From NCBI RefSeq assembly GCF_016703145.1, contig NZ_JADJCO010000003.1, positions 1,504,001 through 1,568,000 on the forward strand: a DNA stretch of 64,000 nucleotides. Direction: 5' to 3'. The notes below the pieces were generated by a model. The model saw only the letters and a list, made by a program, of their open reading frames with translations. It was not told where the DNA came from and searched no databases. Position numbers and translations under genes: made by a program. This DNA is from Ottowia sp. (GTDB lineage: Bacteria; Pseudomonadota; Gammaproteobacteria; Burkholderiales; Burkholderiaceae_C). Numbering within the stretch: the stretch's first letter is position 1; every line of letters starts with the position of its first letter. Below are positions 18,329 through 26,879 of the stretch, one piece after another.

Positions 18329-19003
18329 TCACTGCCGCACGACATCCGCCCCAGCGGGCGGCTTGAACTGGAAGTGGCTGGCCGCCAGGGCGGCGTTGAC
18401 CTCGAACGCGCTGAAGCGCAGCACCGAGCGCTGGCCGAAGCTGTCCAGGATCTCCAGCGTGCCCAGCTCCGGCCCCTTGGCGCTGGGCCGGAAGCCGACG
18501 CGCATGCTCTGCACCTGGCCATCGCGCGACTTCGGCGTGGCCTTGACCCACTGCTGGCCGTCCTGGTCGGGCTCCTCGGCGAGGGTGAAGTCCTTCTGCA
18601 GCGCCTTCAGGTCCGGCGCCGCAGCGATGATGGCCGCCGGGGTCGAGCCCAGCACCTGGTCCTGCTGGCGCGCGGTGACCTGGTTCAGGTCCACGTCGTG
18701 CAGCCACAGCGTCTGACCGTCGGCGACGATGGTCTGCTCGAAGGGCTTGCTGTAGACGAAGCGGAATTTGCCCGGCCGCTGGAATTCGAAGCTGCCGCTC
18801 TGCGTCCGGCTGCGCGGCGGCTGCCCCTCCTTGGCAGGCGCGGTCACCTCCTGGGTGAAGGCCGCCTTGCCCGAGCGCGTGTGCTTGACGAACTGCTCCA
18901 GGCTGTCCAGGCCGCCGGCCCAGGCCAGGGGCGCGGCCAGGACGGCCAGCGCGGCGGCGGCCGCGCGGGCGCGGCGGAAAGTGCGGGTGTGCATGGCGTT
19001 CAT
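18329..19003 (-). CDS. lolA: Outer-membrane lipoprotein carrier protein LolA
   Basis: This 224-residue periplasmic chaperone carries lipoproteins from LolCDE to LolB. A signal peptide of about 28 residues ends in PLAWAGG, followed by LDSLEQFVKHTRSGKAAFTQEV, which is the typical mature N-terminus. PGKFRFVYSKPFEQTIVADGQTLWLHDVDLNQVT is the conserved core. It lies 84 bp downstream of ftsK in the same direction, the usual ftsK-lolA order. In many relatives rarA follows lolA, but here rarA is 24 kb away, behind the integron. Confidence 0.93.
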   Translation of the reverse strand: MNAMHTRTFRRARAAAAALAVLAAPLAWAGGLDSLEQFVKHTRSGKAAFTQEVTAPAKEGQPPRSRTQSGSFEFQRPGKFRFVYSKPFEQTIVADGQTLWLHDVDLNQVTARQQDQVLGSTPAAIIAAAPDLKALQKDFTLAEEPDQDGQQWVKATPKSRDGQVQSMRVGFRPSAKGPELGTLEILDSFGQRSVLRFSAFEVNAALAASHFQFKPPAGADVVRQ

Positions 19004-19087
19004 GGGCTTTCAGATCATGCGCGGCGCCCGAAGGTTCTGCCGGCTACGCATCGAAACATCGGGACACCGGCGAGACACCGGGGGCGA

Positions 19088-21427
19088 TCATTCGGCGCGC
19101 GCGGGCACCAGGATGTCGCGCTTGCCGTCGGCGGTCATGGCGCTGACGAGGCCGGCGTTCTCCATGTCCTCGACCAGCCGCGCGGCGCGGTTGTAGCCGA
19201 TCTTCAGGTGGCGCTGCACCAGCGAGATGCTGGCCTTGCGGTTCTTCAGCACCACTTCCACGGCCTGGTCGTACATCGGGTCCTTCTCGCCGCCTTCGCC
19301 GCCTTCGCCCGGCATGCCCGGCTCGCCATCGACGGTGCCGCCTTCCAGCACGCCGTCGATGTAGTTGGGCTCGCCCTGGCTCTTGAGGTATTCGACGACG
19401 CGGTGCACCTCGTCGTCGCTGACGAAGGCGCCGTGCACGCGAATGGGAAAGCCGGTGCCCGAGGGCATGTACAGCATGTCGCCCATGCCCAGCAGCGCCT
19501 CGGCGCCCATCTGGTCGAGGATGGTGCGGCTGTCGATCTTGCTGCTGACCTGGAAGGCGATGCGCGTGGGGATGTTGGCCTTGATGAGGCCGGTGATGAC
19601 GTCCACGCTGGGCCGCTGCGTGGCCAGGATCAGGTGGATGCCGGCGGCGCGCGCCTTCTGCGCCAGGCGGGCGATGAGCTCCTCGATCTTCTTGCCCACC
19701 ACCATCATCAGGTCGGCCAGCTCGTCGATGACGACCACGATGTGGGGCAGCCTATCGAGCGGCTCGGGGTCCTCGGGCGTGAGGCTGAAGGGGTTGTAGA
19801 GGAACTCGCCGCGCGCCTTGGCGTCGTCGATCTTCTGGTTGAAGCCGGCCAGGTTGCGCACGCCGGCCTTGGACAGCAGCTTGTAGCGGCGCTCCATCTC
19901 GGCCACGCACCAGTTCAGGCCGTTGGCGGCCTGCTTCATGTCGGTGACCACCGGCGCCAGCAGGTGCGGAATGCCTTCGTAGACCGACATTTCCAGCATC
20001 TTGGGGTCGATCATCAGCAGGCGCACGTCCTTGGGCTCGGCCTTGTACAGCAGCGACAGGATCATGGCATTGATGCCCACCGACTTGCCCGAGCCGGTGG
20101 TGCCGGCCACCAGCACGTGCGGCATCCTGGCCAGGTCGGCCACCACCGGGTGCCCGACGATGTCCTTGCCCAGCCCCATGGTGAGCAGCGACTTGGCCTC
20201 GTTGTAGACCTGAGAGCCCAGGATCTCGGACAGGCGGATCGACTGGCGCTTGGCGTTGGGCAGCTCCAGCGCCATGTAGTTCTTGCCGGGGATCGTCTCG
20301 ATCACGCGGATCGACACCAGGCTGAGGGAGCGCGCCAAGTCCTTGGCCAGGTTGACCACCTGCGAGCCCTTCACGCCGGTGGCCGGCTCGATTTCGTAGC
20401 GCGTGATCACCGGGCCGGGCGAGGCCAGCACCACCCGCACCTCGACGCCGAAATCCTTGAGCTTCTTCTCGATCAAGCGGCTGGTCATCTCCAGCGTCTC
20501 GGGCGCCACGCTTTCCTGCCGCACCAGCGCGCCGTCGAGCAGATCGACCTGCGGCAGGCGGCTGTCGGGCAGCTCGGTGAACAGGGGCTTCTGCTTTTCC
20601 TTGACCACGCGCTCGCTCTTGGGTGCCGGCGCCGCGGGCGGCTCGATCAGCACCGGCGCGGGGTGCTGCTCCTCGCTCACCTCGCGCTCGTGGTGCACCA
20701 CTTCCTCGCGCTCGCGCGCGGCCTGCTTGCCCAGGGCCACGTCCTGCGCGATCTCGCGCCGCGACCGGCGCGACTCGACCAGGGCATACAGGCCCGCGCC
20801 GATGTGCTCGGCCACGCGGCTCCAGGAGAAACGGAACACCAGGGCCGCGCCCAGCACCAGCACGGCGATGCCCAGCAGGGCCGAGCCGGTGAAGCCCAGC
20901 CACTGGACGGCGATCGGCCCGCCCAGGTAGCCCAGCATCCCGCCCGCCGAGCCCGGCAGCGCGCCGTCCCAGCGGTAGAGCCGGCTCCACTCCAGCCCGG
21001 TGCTGGCCGCCAGCAGCAGCGCCAGGCCCAGCCAGAAGGCCCAGCGGGTCGATTTCAGGCGCGCCCAGGGCGAGGAGGCGGGCGTCGCCACGGCCGGCCG
21101 GGCCGCGCCATTCATCCAGCGCAGCACGCCGGCGACCCAGGCACGCACCGCCACCGCCACGCACCACCAAGCCGAAAAGCCCAGCAGCACGTAGGACAGG
21201 TCGGCGATCCAGGCGCCCAGCTTGCCGGCCCAGTTGCGCACTGCCCCGCTCGTGCCGGACGTGGACCAGGCCGCGTCCTGGGGCGAGTAGCTCGCCAGGG
21301 CCATGGCCAGAAAGATGATGAGCGCCAGGCCCAGCACCAGGACCACTTCCTGGGCAAAGCGATGGACGCCTGGGCGCGGCGCCGCGGCGCCGCTTGCGGC
21401 ATTGAAGGTATTGAGAGGGTAAGCCAT
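19088..21427 (-). CDS. ftsK: DNA translocase FtsK
   Basis: FtsK pumps DNA at the septum and activates XerCD recombination at dif. The 779-residue protein has four predicted N-terminal membrane helices (to about residue 200), a short charged linker, and the RecA-like motor with Walker A GTTGSGKS and Walker B VVVIDELADLMM. LILATQRPSVDVITGLIKANIPTRIAF lies in the motor, and the C-terminal gamma winged helix is DPMYDQAVEVVLKNRKASISL...VEDMENAGLVS. The linker is short compared with E. coli FtsK, as in other betaproteobacteria. Confidence 0.96.
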   Translation of the reverse strand: MAYPLNTFNAASGAAAPRPGVHRFAQEVVLVLGLALIIFLAMALASYSPQDAAWSTSGTSGAVRNWAGKLGAWIADLSYVLLGFSAWWCVAVAVRAWVAGVLRWMNGAARPAVATPASSPWARLKSTRWAFWLGLALLLAASTGLEWSRLYRWDGALPGSAGGMLGYLGGPIAVQWLGFTGSALLGIAVLVLGAALVFRFSWSRVAEHIGAGLYALVESRRSRREIAQDVALGKQAAREREEVVHHEREVSEEQHPAPVLIEPPAAPAPKSERVVKEKQKPLFTELPDSRLPQVDLLDGALVRQESVAPETLEMTSRLIEKKLKDFGVEVRVVLASPGPVITRYEIEPATGVKGSQVVNLAKDLARSLSLVSIRVIETIPGKNYMALELPNAKRQSIRLSEILGSQVYNEAKSLLTMGLGKDIVGHPVVADLARMPHVLVAGTTGSGKSVGINAMILSLLYKAEPKDVRLLMIDPKMLEMSVYEGIPHLLAPVVTDMKQAANGLNWCVAEMERRYKLLSKAGVRNLAGFNQKIDDAKARGEFLYNPFSLTPEDPEPLDRLPHIVVVIDELADLMMVVGKKIEELIARLAQKARAAGIHLILATQRPSVDVITGLIKANIPTRIAFQVSSKIDSRTILDQMGAEALLGMGDMLYMPSGTGFPIRVHGAFVSDDEVHRVVEYLKSQGEPNYIDGVLEGGTVDGEPGMPGEGGEGGEKDPMYDQAVEVVLKNRKASISLVQRHLKIGYNRAARLVEDMENAGLVSAMTADGKRDILVPARAE

Positions 21428-21494
21428 GGATGAAACTACAGCCCGGTGAGCTTACCGCAAGCGCGCCGCCGCGAGGGGCCCCAGCGGGACGGGA

Positions 21495-22169
21495 TCAACC
21501 GACGTCGTTGAGCCGCACCTTGACCACGATGGAGCCGTTGTCCTGCGTCTGGATGAAACCGCGTTCTTCCAGGTCCTTCATCACGCGGCTCACCATCTCG
21601 CGGGACGCGCCCACCATCTTGGCGAGGTCCTGGCGCGAGATCTTGTCGCGGATCAGCAGTTCGCCGTTGCCGGTGTCGGCGGCAAATTCGAGCAGGGCAC
21701 GCGCGACGCGGCCGTACACGTCCATCAGCGCCAGCGACTCGATCTTGCGGTCGGCATGGCGCAGGCGCTGCACCAGCCCGCGCATGATGGCGTAGGTCAT
21801 GGACGTGTTCTCGGGCAGGCAGCGGGCGAACTCGACCCGGCCCAGCATCAGCACGTCGGTCTGCACCTCGGCGCGCACGGTGGCCGAATGCGGTTCGTTG
21901 TCGATCAAGCTCATCTCGCCGATGTGGTCGCCCGGCTGCAGCGTCGCCAGGATCACCTCGCGCCCCCGGCCGTCGGCCGTGATCACCCGCGCACGCCCGT
22001 TGAGCAAGATGAACAGCGCGTTGGACTTCTTGCCTTGCTCGACGATCGTCTCGCCGCGCTTGAAGCGGCGCTTGACGACGGCATTGGCCACGGCGTTGGC
22101 CTGCGTTTCCGTCAGCATCGCAAACAAGGGGACTCGGCGAATCAGATCGAGACTCGACAGCATCGTCAT
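21495..22169 (-). CDS. Crp/Fnr family transcriptional regulator
   Basis: This 224-residue regulator has a cyclic-nucleotide-binding domain (about residues 10-130, GETIVEQGKKSNALFILLNG and PGDHIGEMSLIDNEPHSATV) and a Crp-type winged helix (SRQDLAKMVGASREMVSRVMKDLEERG). The phosphate-binding cassette is close to true cAMP receptors (GEMSLIDNEPHSATV), but binding cannot be proven. The ATG of MTMLSSL is preferred because CGGAGG lies nine bases upstream, whereas the TTG three codons earlier would overlap it. It is divergent from trxB. Confidence 0.88.
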   Translation of the reverse strand: MTMLSSLDLIRRVPLFAMLTETQANAVANAVVKRRFKRGETIVEQGKKSNALFILLNGRARVITADGRGREVILATLQPGDHIGEMSLIDNEPHSATVRAEVQTDVLMLGRVEFARCLPENTSMTYAIMRGLVQRLRHADRKIESLALMDVYGRVARALLEFAADTGNGELLIRDKISRQDLAKMVGASREMVSRVMKDLEERGFIQTQDNGSIVVKVRLNDVG

Positions 22170-22324
22170 GGCAATCAACCTCCGGCCTTCACGTTCTTCA
22201 GGGCGTTCTTAAAATCGAAGCATTGTTGCCTCGTACCGAGGACAGTACAGCATGCTGGATAGCCGGCCGTATGCTATCGCAACCTTGCTTCAACCAGGGT
22301 CATCCCGCCCCCTCCAAAAGAACC

Positions 22325-23278
22325 ATGCTCACCCAACACGCCAAAGTGCTGATTCTCGGCTCCGGCCCGGCCGGCTACACGGCCGCCGTGTATGCCGCGC
22401 GCGCCAACCTCGCCCCGCTGCTGGTCACCGGCATCGCCCAGGGCGGCCAACTGATGACCACCACCGACGTCGACAACTGGCCCGCCGACGCCCAGGGCGT
22501 GCAGGGGCCGGAGCTGATGCAGCGCTTCCAGGAGCACGCCGAGCGCTTCAAGACCGGGATCGTCTTCGACCACATCCACACGGCCGACCTGTCGCGGCGG
22601 CCGTTCACTCTCACCGGCGACAGCGCCACCTACACCTGCGACAGCCTGATCATCGCCACCGGCGCGTCGGCCCGGTACCTGGGCCTGCCGTCGGAAGAGG
22701 CCTTCAAGGGCCGGGGCGTGTCGGCCTGCGCCACGTGCGACGGCTTTTTCTACCGCGACCAGGACGTCTGCGTCATCGGTGGCGGCAACACGGCGGTCGA
22801 GGAGGCGCTGTACCTGTCCAACATCGCCCGCAAGGTCACCCTGGTGCACCGGCGCGACAAGTTCCGGGCCGAGCCGATCCTGGTGGACAAGCTGATGGAG
22901 AAGGCCGCCGCCGGCAAGATCGAACTCAAGACCTTCCACGTCCTCGACGAGGTGCTGGGTGACGACAGCGGCGTCACGGGCATCCGCATCCGGCACGTGG
23001 ACAGCGGCCAGACCGAGGACATCGACCTGAAAGGGTGCTTCATCGCCATCGGCCATTCGCCCAATTCCGAGATCTTCCAGGGCCAGCTCGACATGGAGGG
23101 CGGGTACCTCCAGACCCGCGGCGGCCTGCAGGGCTTTGCCACCCAGACCAGCGTGCCGGGCGTCTTCGCGGCCGGCGACGTGCAGGACCACGTCTACCGG
23201 CAGGCCATCACCAGCGCCGGCACCGGCTGCATGGCGGCGCTGGACGCGCAGCGCTTTCTGGAGCAGCAGGGCGGCTGA
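22325..23278 (+). CDS. trxB: Thioredoxin-disulfide reductase
   Basis: This 317-residue flavoenzyme reduces thioredoxin with NADPH. The FAD motif GSGPAGYTAAVYAARA starts near residue 12, the redox-active CATC pair is at residues 135-138 (Cys135, Cys138), the NADPH motif is VIGGGNTAVEEALYL, and the C-terminal FAD element is GVFAAGDVQDHVYRQAITSAG. The ATG of MLTQHAKVLILG is used; upstream in-frame starts add no family sequence. It is monocistronic by appearance, followed by the rpmB promoter region. Confidence 0.96.
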   Translation: MLTQHAKVLILGSGPAGYTAAVYAARANLAPLLVTGIAQGGQLMTTTDVDNWPADAQGVQGPELMQRFQEHAERFKTGIVFDHIHTADLSRRPFTLTGDSATYTCDSLIIATGASARYLGLPSEEAFKGRGVSACATCDGFFYRDQDVCVIGGGNTAVEEALYLSNIARKVTLVHRRDKFRAEPILVDKLMEKAAAGKIELKTFHVLDEVLGDDSGVTGIRIRHVDSGQTEDIDLKGCFIAIGHSPNSEIFQGQLDMEGGYLQTRGGLQGFATQTSVPGVFAAGDVQDHVYRQAITSAGTGCMAALDAQRFLEQQGG

Positions 23279-23302
23279 AGCGGGCGGCGGGGCCAGTCAG
23301 GC

Positions 23303-23308
23303 TATAAT
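23303..23308 (+). promoter_or_regulatory. Probable -10 element of the rpmB-rpmG operon
   Basis: TATAAT in GGCTATAATCGCGG lies about 125 bp upstream of rpmB and 25 bp after the trxB stop. The leader between it and rpmB has no gene. A clear -35 box is not seen. Confidence 0.45.
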
Positions 23309-23433
23309 CGCGGGCTTTTTCCATTATCGGATCAGGGGCCACCGCCACCCCATTCATGGCGAGGTGAGGCCGAAGCGAGTCGCTTTTCAGCAAGCGGCGC
23401 CAGCGACGGCTGTATCGACTGGAGAGTGATCTC

Positions 23434-23667
23434 ATGGCACGCGTCTGCGAAGTCACGGGCAAGAAGCCCATGGTCGGGAACAACGTTTCCCACGCCAACA
23501 ACAAAACCAAGCGCCGGTTCCTGCCGAACCTGCAGTACCGCCGCTTCTGGGTCGAGAGCGAGAACCGCTGGGTGCGCCTGCGCGTGTCCAGCGCCGCGCT
23601 GCGACTGATCGACAAGAATGGCATCGACGCCGTGCTCGCCGACATGCGCGCACGCGGCCAAGCCTAA
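23434..23667 (+). CDS. rpmB: 50S ribosomal protein L28
   Basis: A 77-residue ribosomal protein, MARVCEVTGKKPMVGNNVSHANNKTKRRFLPNLQ region, with the KTKRRF and FWVESENRWVRLRVS blocks of L28. The family length is 77-78 residues. It is followed 24 bp later by rpmG, the conserved bacterial pair. Confidence 0.97.
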   Translation: MARVCEVTGKKPMVGNNVSHANNKTKRRFLPNLQYRRFWVESENRWVRLRVSSAALRLIDKNGIDAVLADMRARGQA

Positions 23668-23691
23668 TCATTCAGCCCAAAGGAGCACCTC

Positions 23692-23862
23692 ATGGCCACC
23701 AAAGGCGGACGCGAAAAGATCAAGCTGGAATCCACGGCCGGCACCGGTCACTTCTACACCACCAGCAAGAACAAGAAACTCATGCCCGAGAAGATGTCGA
23801 TCATGAAGTTCGACCCCAAGGCTCGCAAGCATGTGGAGTACAAGGAAATCAAGCTGAAGTGA
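23692..23862 (+). CDS. rpmG: 50S ribosomal protein L33
   Basis: A 56-residue ribosomal protein, MATKGGREKIKLESTAGTG..., ending MSIMKFDPKARKHVEYKE(IKLK). The form lacks the zinc-binding cysteines (C- variant), as in most betaproteobacteria. An AAGGAG site precedes the ATG. A terminator follows at 23887. Confidence 0.97.
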   Translation: MATKGGREKIKLESTAGTGHFYTTSKNKKLMPEKMSIMKFDPKARKHVEYKEIKLK

Positions 23863-23886
23863 TCTTCTGCTTGGGCTACCCCGGCA

Positions 23887-23914
23887 ACCCGCTGCATGCA
23901 GCGGGTTTCTTTTT
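23887..23914 (+). terminator. Terminator of the rpmB-rpmG operon
   Basis: A self-complementary stem ACCCGCTGCATGCAGCGGGT is followed by TTCTTTTT, 24 bp after the rpmG stop. Confidence 0.9.
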
Positions 23915-23962
23915 GCCGGGCGGCCCCACGATCGGGCCGATAGAATCCGGTCGCTCGATCCT

Positions 23963-24050
23963 GGAAGCGTGGCAGAGTGGTCGATTGCACCGGTCTTGAA
24001 AACCGGCAACGGGCAACCGTTCGTGAGTTCGAATCTCACCGCTTCCGCCA
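23963..24050 (+). tRNA. tRNA-Ser (anticodon TGA)
   Basis: An 88-nt cloverleaf with acceptor GGAAGCG/CGCTTCC, discriminator G and encoded CCA. The anticodon loop CTTGAAAA places TGA in the anticodon; a long variable arm (CAACGGGCAACCGTT region) and the T-loop GTTCGAATC confirm a serine tRNA. A terminator follows. Confidence 0.97.
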
Positions 24051-24064
24051 GATCAAGAAAGAAT

Positions 24065-24086
24065 GCGGCCTCCGGGCCGCTTTTTT
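24065..24086 (+). terminator. Terminator after tRNA-Ser
   Basis: GCGGCC-TCCG-GGCCGC hairpin followed by six T residues, 15 bp past the tRNA. Confidence 0.9.
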
Positions 24087-24287
24087 CCTGGTGTTCAGAG
24101 AAACGCGCCGCTCGGTCCAAGCCAGGGGCTGGGACGGACATGACCCGGCCATGAATCTGGCTCCGTGTGCTATCAATATGGAAGCTGTCATCCATTTGTC
24201 CATGCGGACCTAAGCCGTTTTTTATTGCTAATCGGCGAGCCTATGCAACTGGCCAGCGCTCGGGTTGCCGTCGCCGGCATCACGCGG

Positions 24288-24704
24288 TCAGGGCGCGGCC
24301 TCGCCATCGGGCGGCGCGTACTGCTCGATCACCTGCTGCTCGGTGAGCGTCGGCGTCTGGTTGGCGAAAGCGTAGTACCCGGGCTTCTTGTCGATGTAGA
24401 TCTGGCTGGCCAGCTCGAAATCGGCCGAATCGAATGCCCCGGCGGGGACGAAGTACTCGCCGGTCGCCAGCAGCTTGTAGTAGAGGTGGGTTCCGCATGT
24501 CTTGCAGAAGGCCCGCTCCGCCCACTCCGAGGACGCATAGACGGCGATCTGGTCGGCGCCCGTGAACGTCACGCCGGGGCCGCAGTGCACCGCCAGCAAG
24601 GGTCCGCCGCCCCACCGGCGGCAGAAGCCGCAGTGGCATGCCCCGATCTCCTTCGCATCCGGCGACGTGAAGCCGACAGCGCCGCACAAGCAATGACCGT
24701 TCAT
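24288..24704 (-). CDS. GFA family protein (CENP-V/GFA zinc domain)
   Basis: A 138-residue protein of the GFA (glutathione-dependent formaldehyde-activating enzyme-like) family. Zinc-binding cysteines are visible in HCLCGAVGF (residues 4-12), in ACHCGFCRRW, and in FCKTCGTHLYY, the standard arrangement. Members of this family are mostly uncharacterised, and the name does not establish formaldehyde metabolism. It is the first of several accessory genes placed after tRNA-Ser, all on the minus strand. Confidence 0.88.
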   Translation of the reverse strand: MNGHCLCGAVGFTSPDAKEIGACHCGFCRRWGGGPLLAVHCGPGVTFTGADQIAVYASSEWAERAFCKTCGTHLYYKLLATGEYFVPAGAFDSADFELASQIYIDKKPGYYAFANQTPTLTEQQVIEQYAPPDGEAAP

Positions 24705-24780
24705 TTCGAGGACCTTTCAAGTGGATGGTGATGCCGCGGCGATGTGCATGCGGTTTCGGCGATGCCGGATCGTGCGAGGC

Positions 24781-25416
24781 TCACACCCGCAGCGCGCCGC
24801 GGAAGCCTCTGGCGGCATAGTACGACGGCGCGCCATTGTGGTAGACGAAGACCCTGCCGTAGCGCCGGTCGCCAAACAGGGCTCCACCCAGCGCCCTCAC
24901 CTCGGGTGGCGTGGCGATCCAACTGGACGTTCTGGTGTCGAACTCGCCCAGCTCTTGCAGATCCCGATACAGCGCCTCGGTCAGAAGCTCGATGCCCATC
25001 GCAGCGGCCATCTCGACCGCGCTGGTTTCGGGCTTGTGCTCCTTCCTTGCCTCGCGCGCCTCGGCGTCGTAGCAGGTGCTTCTGCGCCCGATGGGGCTTT
25101 CCGCGGAGCAGTCGCAGAAGATGAACGGGCCGGAGGCCTTTTCATCGCCGGGCCGCCCCAAGATGAAAAGCGCCCCCTCGGCCGGTAGCGGACCCTGCGA
25201 AGCAGGGAAGCGTGGGGGCCATTTCTCCTGACCGATGACGTCGGGTTCGCCGCCGGTGGCTTCCATCCGCTGCAGCGCGCCGAGCACCCCAGGGTCTCTG
25301 TCGAGCCTGGCGCGCACACCTTTCCAGGCGATCCCGGCGTGCCGGTGCCTGTTCGCCTCGAAGCGGACCTGCAGCGCCTGGAGCAGCGCTTCGCGTTCCT
25401 TGGGCTTCATGGTCAT
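24781..25416 (-). CDS. DUF4256 domain-containing protein
   Basis: A protein of about 211 residues matching DUF4256: MKPKEREALLQALQVRFEAN at the start, SPIGRRSTCYDAEAREARKEHKP in the middle and a YGRVFVYHNGAPSYYAARGF ending. Function is unknown. Three ATG codons lie at the 5' end (25422, 25416 and 25410); none has a strong ribosome-binding site, and 25416 is taken as a compromise. Its start overlaps the 3' end of the AAC(6')-like gene by four bases, implying coupling in the ancestral operon. Confidence 0.8.
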   Translation of the reverse strand: MTMKPKEREALLQALQVRFEANRHRHAGIAWKGVRARLDRDPGVLGALQRMEATGGEPDVIGQEKWPPRFPASQGPLPAEGALFILGRPGDEKASGPFIFCDCSAESPIGRRSTCYDAEAREARKEHKPETSAVEMAAAMGIELLTEALYRDLQELGEFDTRTSSWIATPPEVRALGGALFGDRRYGRVFVYHNGAPSYYAARGFRGALRV

Positions 25417-25970
25417 CCGCATGATCGGTGGCTGGTTGACGATACTTCGACGGGCCGGTCTCGAAGCATGTAGAGGGCGGGGCCGTCGGGCGTGACGATG
25501 GTCCGGATTCTCCGGAATCCCGCCTTCTCGTAGCAGCGGATGGCTCGAAGATTGTGCGGCGCGGGGTCCGTCTGAATCCTGGAGACTTGCGAGTCGCTGA
25601 AGAGCAGATCGACCAGGGCGCCGACGAGCCGAGTTCCAAGCCCCTGCCCAAGAAGCTCGGGGTCGGCGATGGACTGGTCGATGCCGCGCACTCCCGGGTC
25701 TGTCTCGTCCTCCCACCATCCATCGCCGGCACCGAGCGCCACGTAGGACTGGGCATAGGCGAGCGGCCGGCCGCCGAGCAGGCCGATGTAGGGCGTCACC
25801 CGCTCCGCTGTCAGGATTCGCGGCAGGTAGCACTGCTGGACCTGCTGAATCGTGGGCCGCTCTCCACCCCACCCCACCACGATATGCGGGCGATTCAACT
25901 ACTGGTGGAGCATCGGAAGATCGTGCTCCGCCATCGGGCGCAGGGTGACGGGTGCCTCGATCAGATTCAT
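25413..25970 (-). pseudogene. Aminoglycoside 6'-N-acetyltransferase (AAC(6')-Ib-like) gene with premature stop
   Basis: The GNAT-fold reading frame strongly resembles AAC(6')-Ib/IIa-type enzymes: MNLIEAPVTLRPMAEHDLPML at the N-terminus, then VTPYIGLLGGRPLAYAQSYV, GDGWWEDETDPGVRGIDQ, LLGQGLGTRLVGALVDLLF (acetyl-CoA site) and NLRAIRCYEKAGFRRIRT. At 25899-25901 a TAG codon stands where the family has Trp (the WLNR position), splitting the frame after residue 23. The remainder is fully open. An internal start at the following TTG could make a protein lacking the first helix. This is either a recently inactivated or divergent gene or a sequence error. It is not flanked by attC sites here. Confidence 0.8.
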
Positions 25971-25984
25971 GGCGTGAACATCAG

Positions 25985-26339
25985 GGCATGCTGATCGCGA
26001 TCTGCTTGAGTGGGTCGCCGTTCTCGATGAACAGCTTTCACAGGTCGGGCTAGATGAATGTTATCCCCGCGTCGGGCAAGACCTTTGCCATTTCTTCTCC
26101 GCGTCCGTCGATACCGGCTGAGCCATGGAGATGGAGAATGACCATTACCGGAAATGGGCCGCCGCCAAGTGGAATGCGAAGACTGCCGGGAACGGTGCTT
26201 GGAACGCTGGCACCAGGATAGAGCGGCTACCCCACCGTGGCAAACTCAACGACGTAGTTGTTGACGCAGAGGAAACCAGCGAAATGAAGAATGCAGAAGC
26301 GAACGCAAATGTGAACGTGATGCGTTTTAGAGTTTCCAT
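25985..26339 (-). pseudogene. Decayed secreted alpha/beta-hydrolase (dienelactone hydrolase-like)
   Basis: A signal peptide (METLKRITFTFAFASAFFIS...) is followed, after a frame change, by NYVVEFATVG, a stop, and then LRIPLGGGPFPVMVILHLHG and SAGIDGRGEEMAKVLPDAGI, which is the oxyanion-strand region of secreted dienelactone-hydrolase-like proteins. Two more stops follow, and no nucleophile or catalytic His region remains. It lies 36 bp downstream of the small membrane protein gene at 26376. Confidence 0.6.
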
Positions 26340-26375
26340 GGTTCCCGCGACGAGGTGCAGCAAGCACCGCTTCAA

Positions 26376-26681
26376 TCAGCGCAGGAACCGATAGGCCAGA
26401 TAGGTCAACAGGGCCACCACCATCCAACCCCAGAAGGCCGAGTTTGAGCGCGGTACCTCTCCAGGCGACAGCCCCTTGTCGCGTGTGCTGGGTTTCCGAT
26501 GTACCGGAGGGGAGGCCACAGGGTTTGCCGCAGCAGGGCCAGCCGGCCGCCGGGCCCTGGACTGTGCCGCCGCGCGCGAGCCGGCGCGCATGCGGACGAG
26601 CAGCTTGATCGCCTCGATGGGATGGCCGCGTTCAAACGCGGCCATCACCTCTGGAGGCAGGGGATCGGGAGGCTTGGCCAT
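26376..26681 (-). CDS. Small protein with ribosomal L7/L12-CTD-like segment and C-terminal membrane helix
   Basis: A 101-residue protein. The N-terminal part LPPEVMAAFERGHPIEAIKLL resembles the helix that begins L7/L12 C-terminal-like domains in small 'ribosomal L7/L12 domain' membrane proteins. The middle is Ala/Pro/Arg-rich, and the C-terminus WGWMVVALLTYLAYRFL is one membrane helix. It is probably a tail-anchored inner-membrane protein. Function is unknown. It lies left of the last recognisable attC site, outside the cassette array. Confidence 0.65.
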   Translation of the reverse strand: MAKPPDPLPPEVMAAFERGHPIEAIKLLVRMRAGSRAAAQSRARRPAGPAAANPVASPPVHRKPSTRDKGLSPGEVPRSNSAFWGWMVVALLTYLAYRFLR

Positions 26682-26875
26682 TCTTTCTCGGTGATGGTTT
26701 GGACCGGAGATACAGGCAGCAGGCCTGCCTGTACACCCCCTCGGAACTCACCGCGGCCCAGCGCTCGGCGCTGGGCCGCATGATGGTACGCGCATTGTCG
26801 TACACGCGTCATGCCGTAGTGACGACGATTTGAAACGGGCGCCACATCTCGGCCGGTGTTCGACAGGCGACGGCG
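26682..26875. other. Gene-free stretch with strong hairpins left of the integron
   Basis: No credible gene is seen. GCGGCCCAGCG and CGCTGGGCCGC (26753-26779) form a perfect 11-bp hairpin with a 5-base loop, and a second palindromic stretch (GCAGGCCTGC) lies at 26718-26727. No T-run follows, so a terminator is not supported. Confidence 0.5.
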
Positions 26876-26879
26876 GGAC

